Part shown: positions 61,802 to 64,000 of the stretch, in pieces
Numbering within the stretch: position 1 is the stretch's first letter
Layout: every line of letters begins with the position of its first letter
Source: Gigantopelta aegis
Lineage: Eukaryota; Mollusca; Gastropoda; Neomphalida; Peltospiridae
Length of the DNA stretch: 64,000 nt
Assembly: GCF_016097555.1 (NCBI RefSeq)
Contig: NC_054704.1
Span: forward strand, 1,529,672 to 1,593,671
Direction of reading: 5' to 3'
The notes under the pieces: generated by a model
Seen by the model: only the letters and a program-made list of their open reading frames with translations
Told to the model about the DNA's origin: nothing
Database searches by the model: none
Program-made: the position numbers and the translations under genes

Positions 61802-63271
61802 GTTGGTTTTCTCATGGGATTATTTATTGAAAATACTATCACAAAGTATACCAAAAGGAGAACTATTTTGAGTTGATAGAAACATAATATCTTGTAATAG
61901 GTAGCATAGCAAATGAAATACTCTAAAATACTTTATTTTTGCATGGTATTTATTTTCGCGTTTTTTGTGTTTTAATTAAATTCATAAAAAAATAAATTCC
62001 CTGCAAAATTCTGGCGAAAATTGGATATAAAAAAGTTGTCTCATTCAATCAGACCTGAGACCTCGTTAGTTTCCGCTGAATGGACTATGGTATTTACAAT
62101 GCGAAAGGAGTAGGTATGATAAGGGTCATTTTTGGCCCCCAAATAAATGTCAGAATGTCATACATATTTTTATAGATATATGACTCCTAGTCAATAATAT
62201 GCCATTTTTTAGATGTCAGCTGCTATGGGAAGGGAAATAAATGAGGCCTTAAACAGGAGATCCGTATTCTTGAAACAAAACACAAAACAAGCCAAAAATG
62301 TTAAAAAAATGTATTCTTTTTATAAATTAAGAAAGATAAATTGGTTTAAACATCACAATCAACAAAGTACAATATATTCAAGGTTCAAGAATACAATAGT
62401 TAATAGATGTCAATAATGTGAGGCCCAAATGGGATGTACAATTGAAGAAAATATATCTGCGATTACAATTAGGTTTCATCTCATCTCCACCCTGAACCCA
62501 AATGTGAAGGTTAATCTTTGATTGTAATGTTGACCTATGTTGTCATATTGATTTACTATTTTCAAACCTTTTTGTATTTATAACCAAACAACTAAAAAAT
62601 AAAATAGCAATTTTTAAAAGATTGAAAGTTAATATATAAGCATATAGTATATTTATACACTTGAAGGGGTGGGGTGGGGGTGGGGGGGTTGAATTTAGTT
62701 TAGTCGGTTGAGTGCTCGCTTGAAGTGCTTGAGCCGCAGGATTGAACCACATGAAAAATGTAGCAGATTTCCTCTGATGACCATGTGTCAGAATTATGAT
62801 GATTAATTAACCAATGTGCTCTAAAATATTTGTTAAAATCATTTTCAAAAGTAATAAGTTTAGTCAGTTATATTTGCATTAAAGAAAACCATACAATGCC
62901 TTCACTTTTGCATAATGTAACAGGCTAACCCATCAAATCAACTCATGTTTAAAACAAGTCTAAATGTCTAGTAACAATGTTAATTTTAGTCCTGTATTAC
63001 CCAGTCATATTGTTTAATTAATCCACAAGAATATGTTATCACAGGTGCAGTATGAATAGATTTATAGCTTTTACTACCCAAGTTTGTGTTATGTGAATTA
63101 AACATAGTTTCATACAGCAGAATATCTCTGGATGCTATAAGCATGCATTTATTTTATAGTGCACTTTCATGGGGCTGATAATAACATTGTTAACTTCAAT
63201 ATAAATGGAATACTACACAATAGGAAACCTGTTCATTTCATTTCCTCAGATCAGAAACTGTATTACATATG
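61802..63271. other. HOOK intron 11, no exon recognised
   Basis: Expected next residues (a NEEL...AEEARALKDE-like segment) are not found. A frame at 62213 beginning after tttttag does not match the family. G-rich and SINE-like pieces lie at 62665-62770. Confidence 0.55.
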
Positions 63272-64000
63272 TTAAGGTTCAGTGTACACCAATATATGGT
63301 ATAATTCTTCTTCTTGACACCTGTCAGTCTCTGGTGAGGTGTCATTTGCTGGCAAGTCACGTGCATCCAAAAGGGAATACTTGGTTTCTGTGATATTTTT
63401 GTCTTGATTTCTCCATAGTGCTAAATACCACAACACACTAGCTACTTGTGCGCAGCAACCTACAACCCGAGCACCTACTTTACAGGTACAGTACCATCCT
63501 ATAACAGGTTTACAGGGAGTGTCCCCATACTCAATCCACAGCGTACGTGCAGCACTATACTTGTATGACGAGACTCGATTTTCACTTTGATTAATGTTGG
63601 GCTTTCCTTACACACCATCACAGCATACTCCCCATTGTCATCAGCGTGTTCTCTGGAGTATGATGAGGCTTGTTTCAGCTGGTATACTCCAATGGTGATA
63701 TCTCTTAGCTGATCCATGTTCAACTTAGGGAAGTTTTGCAGCTCCACAGTTGCATCATCTAGATTTTTAAATAAAGATTTCTTCTTCAGCAAATCGTTAT
63801 CCTCCAAGTACTTCTGAAGATGGTTGCCTTCCTCTGCCTTTTTGAGCATGTATCTTGCTATATTTTCTGATTGACTGTCTGATGACACTAGAGGTTTTCT
63901 GTATTTGTTACAGATTGCCCCAATAACTTGCAAAAATTCACCAATGTAAGGGATCATTGTATTAGGTACAACTTTATCTAAATATTTAAAATGCTTGAGT
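63272..64000 (-). pseudogene. DDE/SWIM transposase C-terminus (PIF/Harbinger, ISL2EU-like)
   Basis: The reverse strand is open from the window edge: KHFKYLDKVVPNTMIPYIGE (end of a DDE_Tnp_4-type domain), then KYLEDNDLLKKKSLF, FPKLNMDQLRDITIGVYQLK and IKVKIESRHT. One frame change near 63560 is followed by AARTLWIEYG, GWYCTCKVGARVVGCCAQVA and SVLWYLALW, ending ...ILVYTEP, TAA at 63272. The last block is a SWIM zinc finger (CxC...C-H) in which the usual His is Gln. Proteins with this layout are common invertebrate transposases, often with a THAP N-terminus; the THAP relic at 5987 would fit. It is antisense in HOOK intron 11. Family naming is from memory. Confidence 0.85.

Noticed and set aside
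62213-62416. Possible HOOK exon 12 (MSAAMGREINEALNRR...)
   Set aside because: It follows a tttttag but does not match the conserved HOOK segment expected after DDYRI...LKNK, and has no convincing donor.

Overview
This is a stretch of animal nuclear genome from a lophotrochozoan, most likely a marine mollusc (the tRNA-headed SINEs and the LINE types look molluscan; the species cannot be fixed from sequence alone). It is AT-rich and full of repeats, with small exons, GT-AG introns and no operons. Three host genes can be rebuilt by joining exons whose splice phases agree.

(1) ATP5F1D, the delta subunit of mitochondrial F1 ATP synthase, + strand, 4753-22775, four exons, 166 codons. Its second intron (about 11.75 kb) holds a 7.3 kb array of an 88-bp satellite. 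(2) RNF170, an ER-membrane RING E3 ubiquitin ligase, - strand, 37515-28295, five exons, 272 codons, tail-to-tail with ATP5F1D. (3) A HOOK-family dynein/cargo adaptor, + strand, from 42173 and running off the window; eleven exons (276 codons) give the N-terminal HOOK domain and the start of the coiled coil. RNF170 and HOOK are head-to-head across about 4.7 kb.

Region by region: 1-3760, a decayed APE-type LINE; 3818-4483, a foldback MITE with about 265-bp arms; 4753-22775, ATP5F1D with a THAP-domain transposon relic, microsatellites, a CRE-bearing MITE and SINEs in its introns plus the 88-bp satellite; 22776-28294, intergenic, with a hairpin element, a 55-bp minisatellite and a 5'-truncated LINE with a 17-bp target duplication; 28295-37515, RNF170 with at least five nonautonomous DNA elements; 37516-42172, the shared upstream region, itself carrying four MITEs; 42173-61801, HOOK; 63272-64000, the C-terminal part of a DDE/SWIM transposase of PIF/Harbinger (ISL2EU-like) type, antisense in a HOOK intron.

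The most unusual pattern is in HOOK. Tandem arrays have grown out of its splice junctions. The exon 6 acceptor plus the first 57 nt of the exon is repeated about seven times just upstream of the real exon, after about nine shorter acceptor-bearing copies. The exon 6 donor is followed by about nine 32-bp units, several of them starting with GTGAGT and ending in CACAG. The exon 7 acceptor is the last unit of a 38-bp array. The exon 10 acceptor is the last unit of a 3.9 kb array of about 84 units of 46-47 bp, each carrying the acceptor and about the first 7 nt of the exon. This makes about a hundred decoy splice sites in one essential-looking gene, and decoy use would usually give an early stop.

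Several DNA elements show clear terminal inverted repeats and target duplications of 5 or 6 bp (CAGGG...CCCTG type, hAT-like) or TTAA. SINE copies with near-identical sequence and perfect 12-14-bp target duplications indicate recent retrotransposition.
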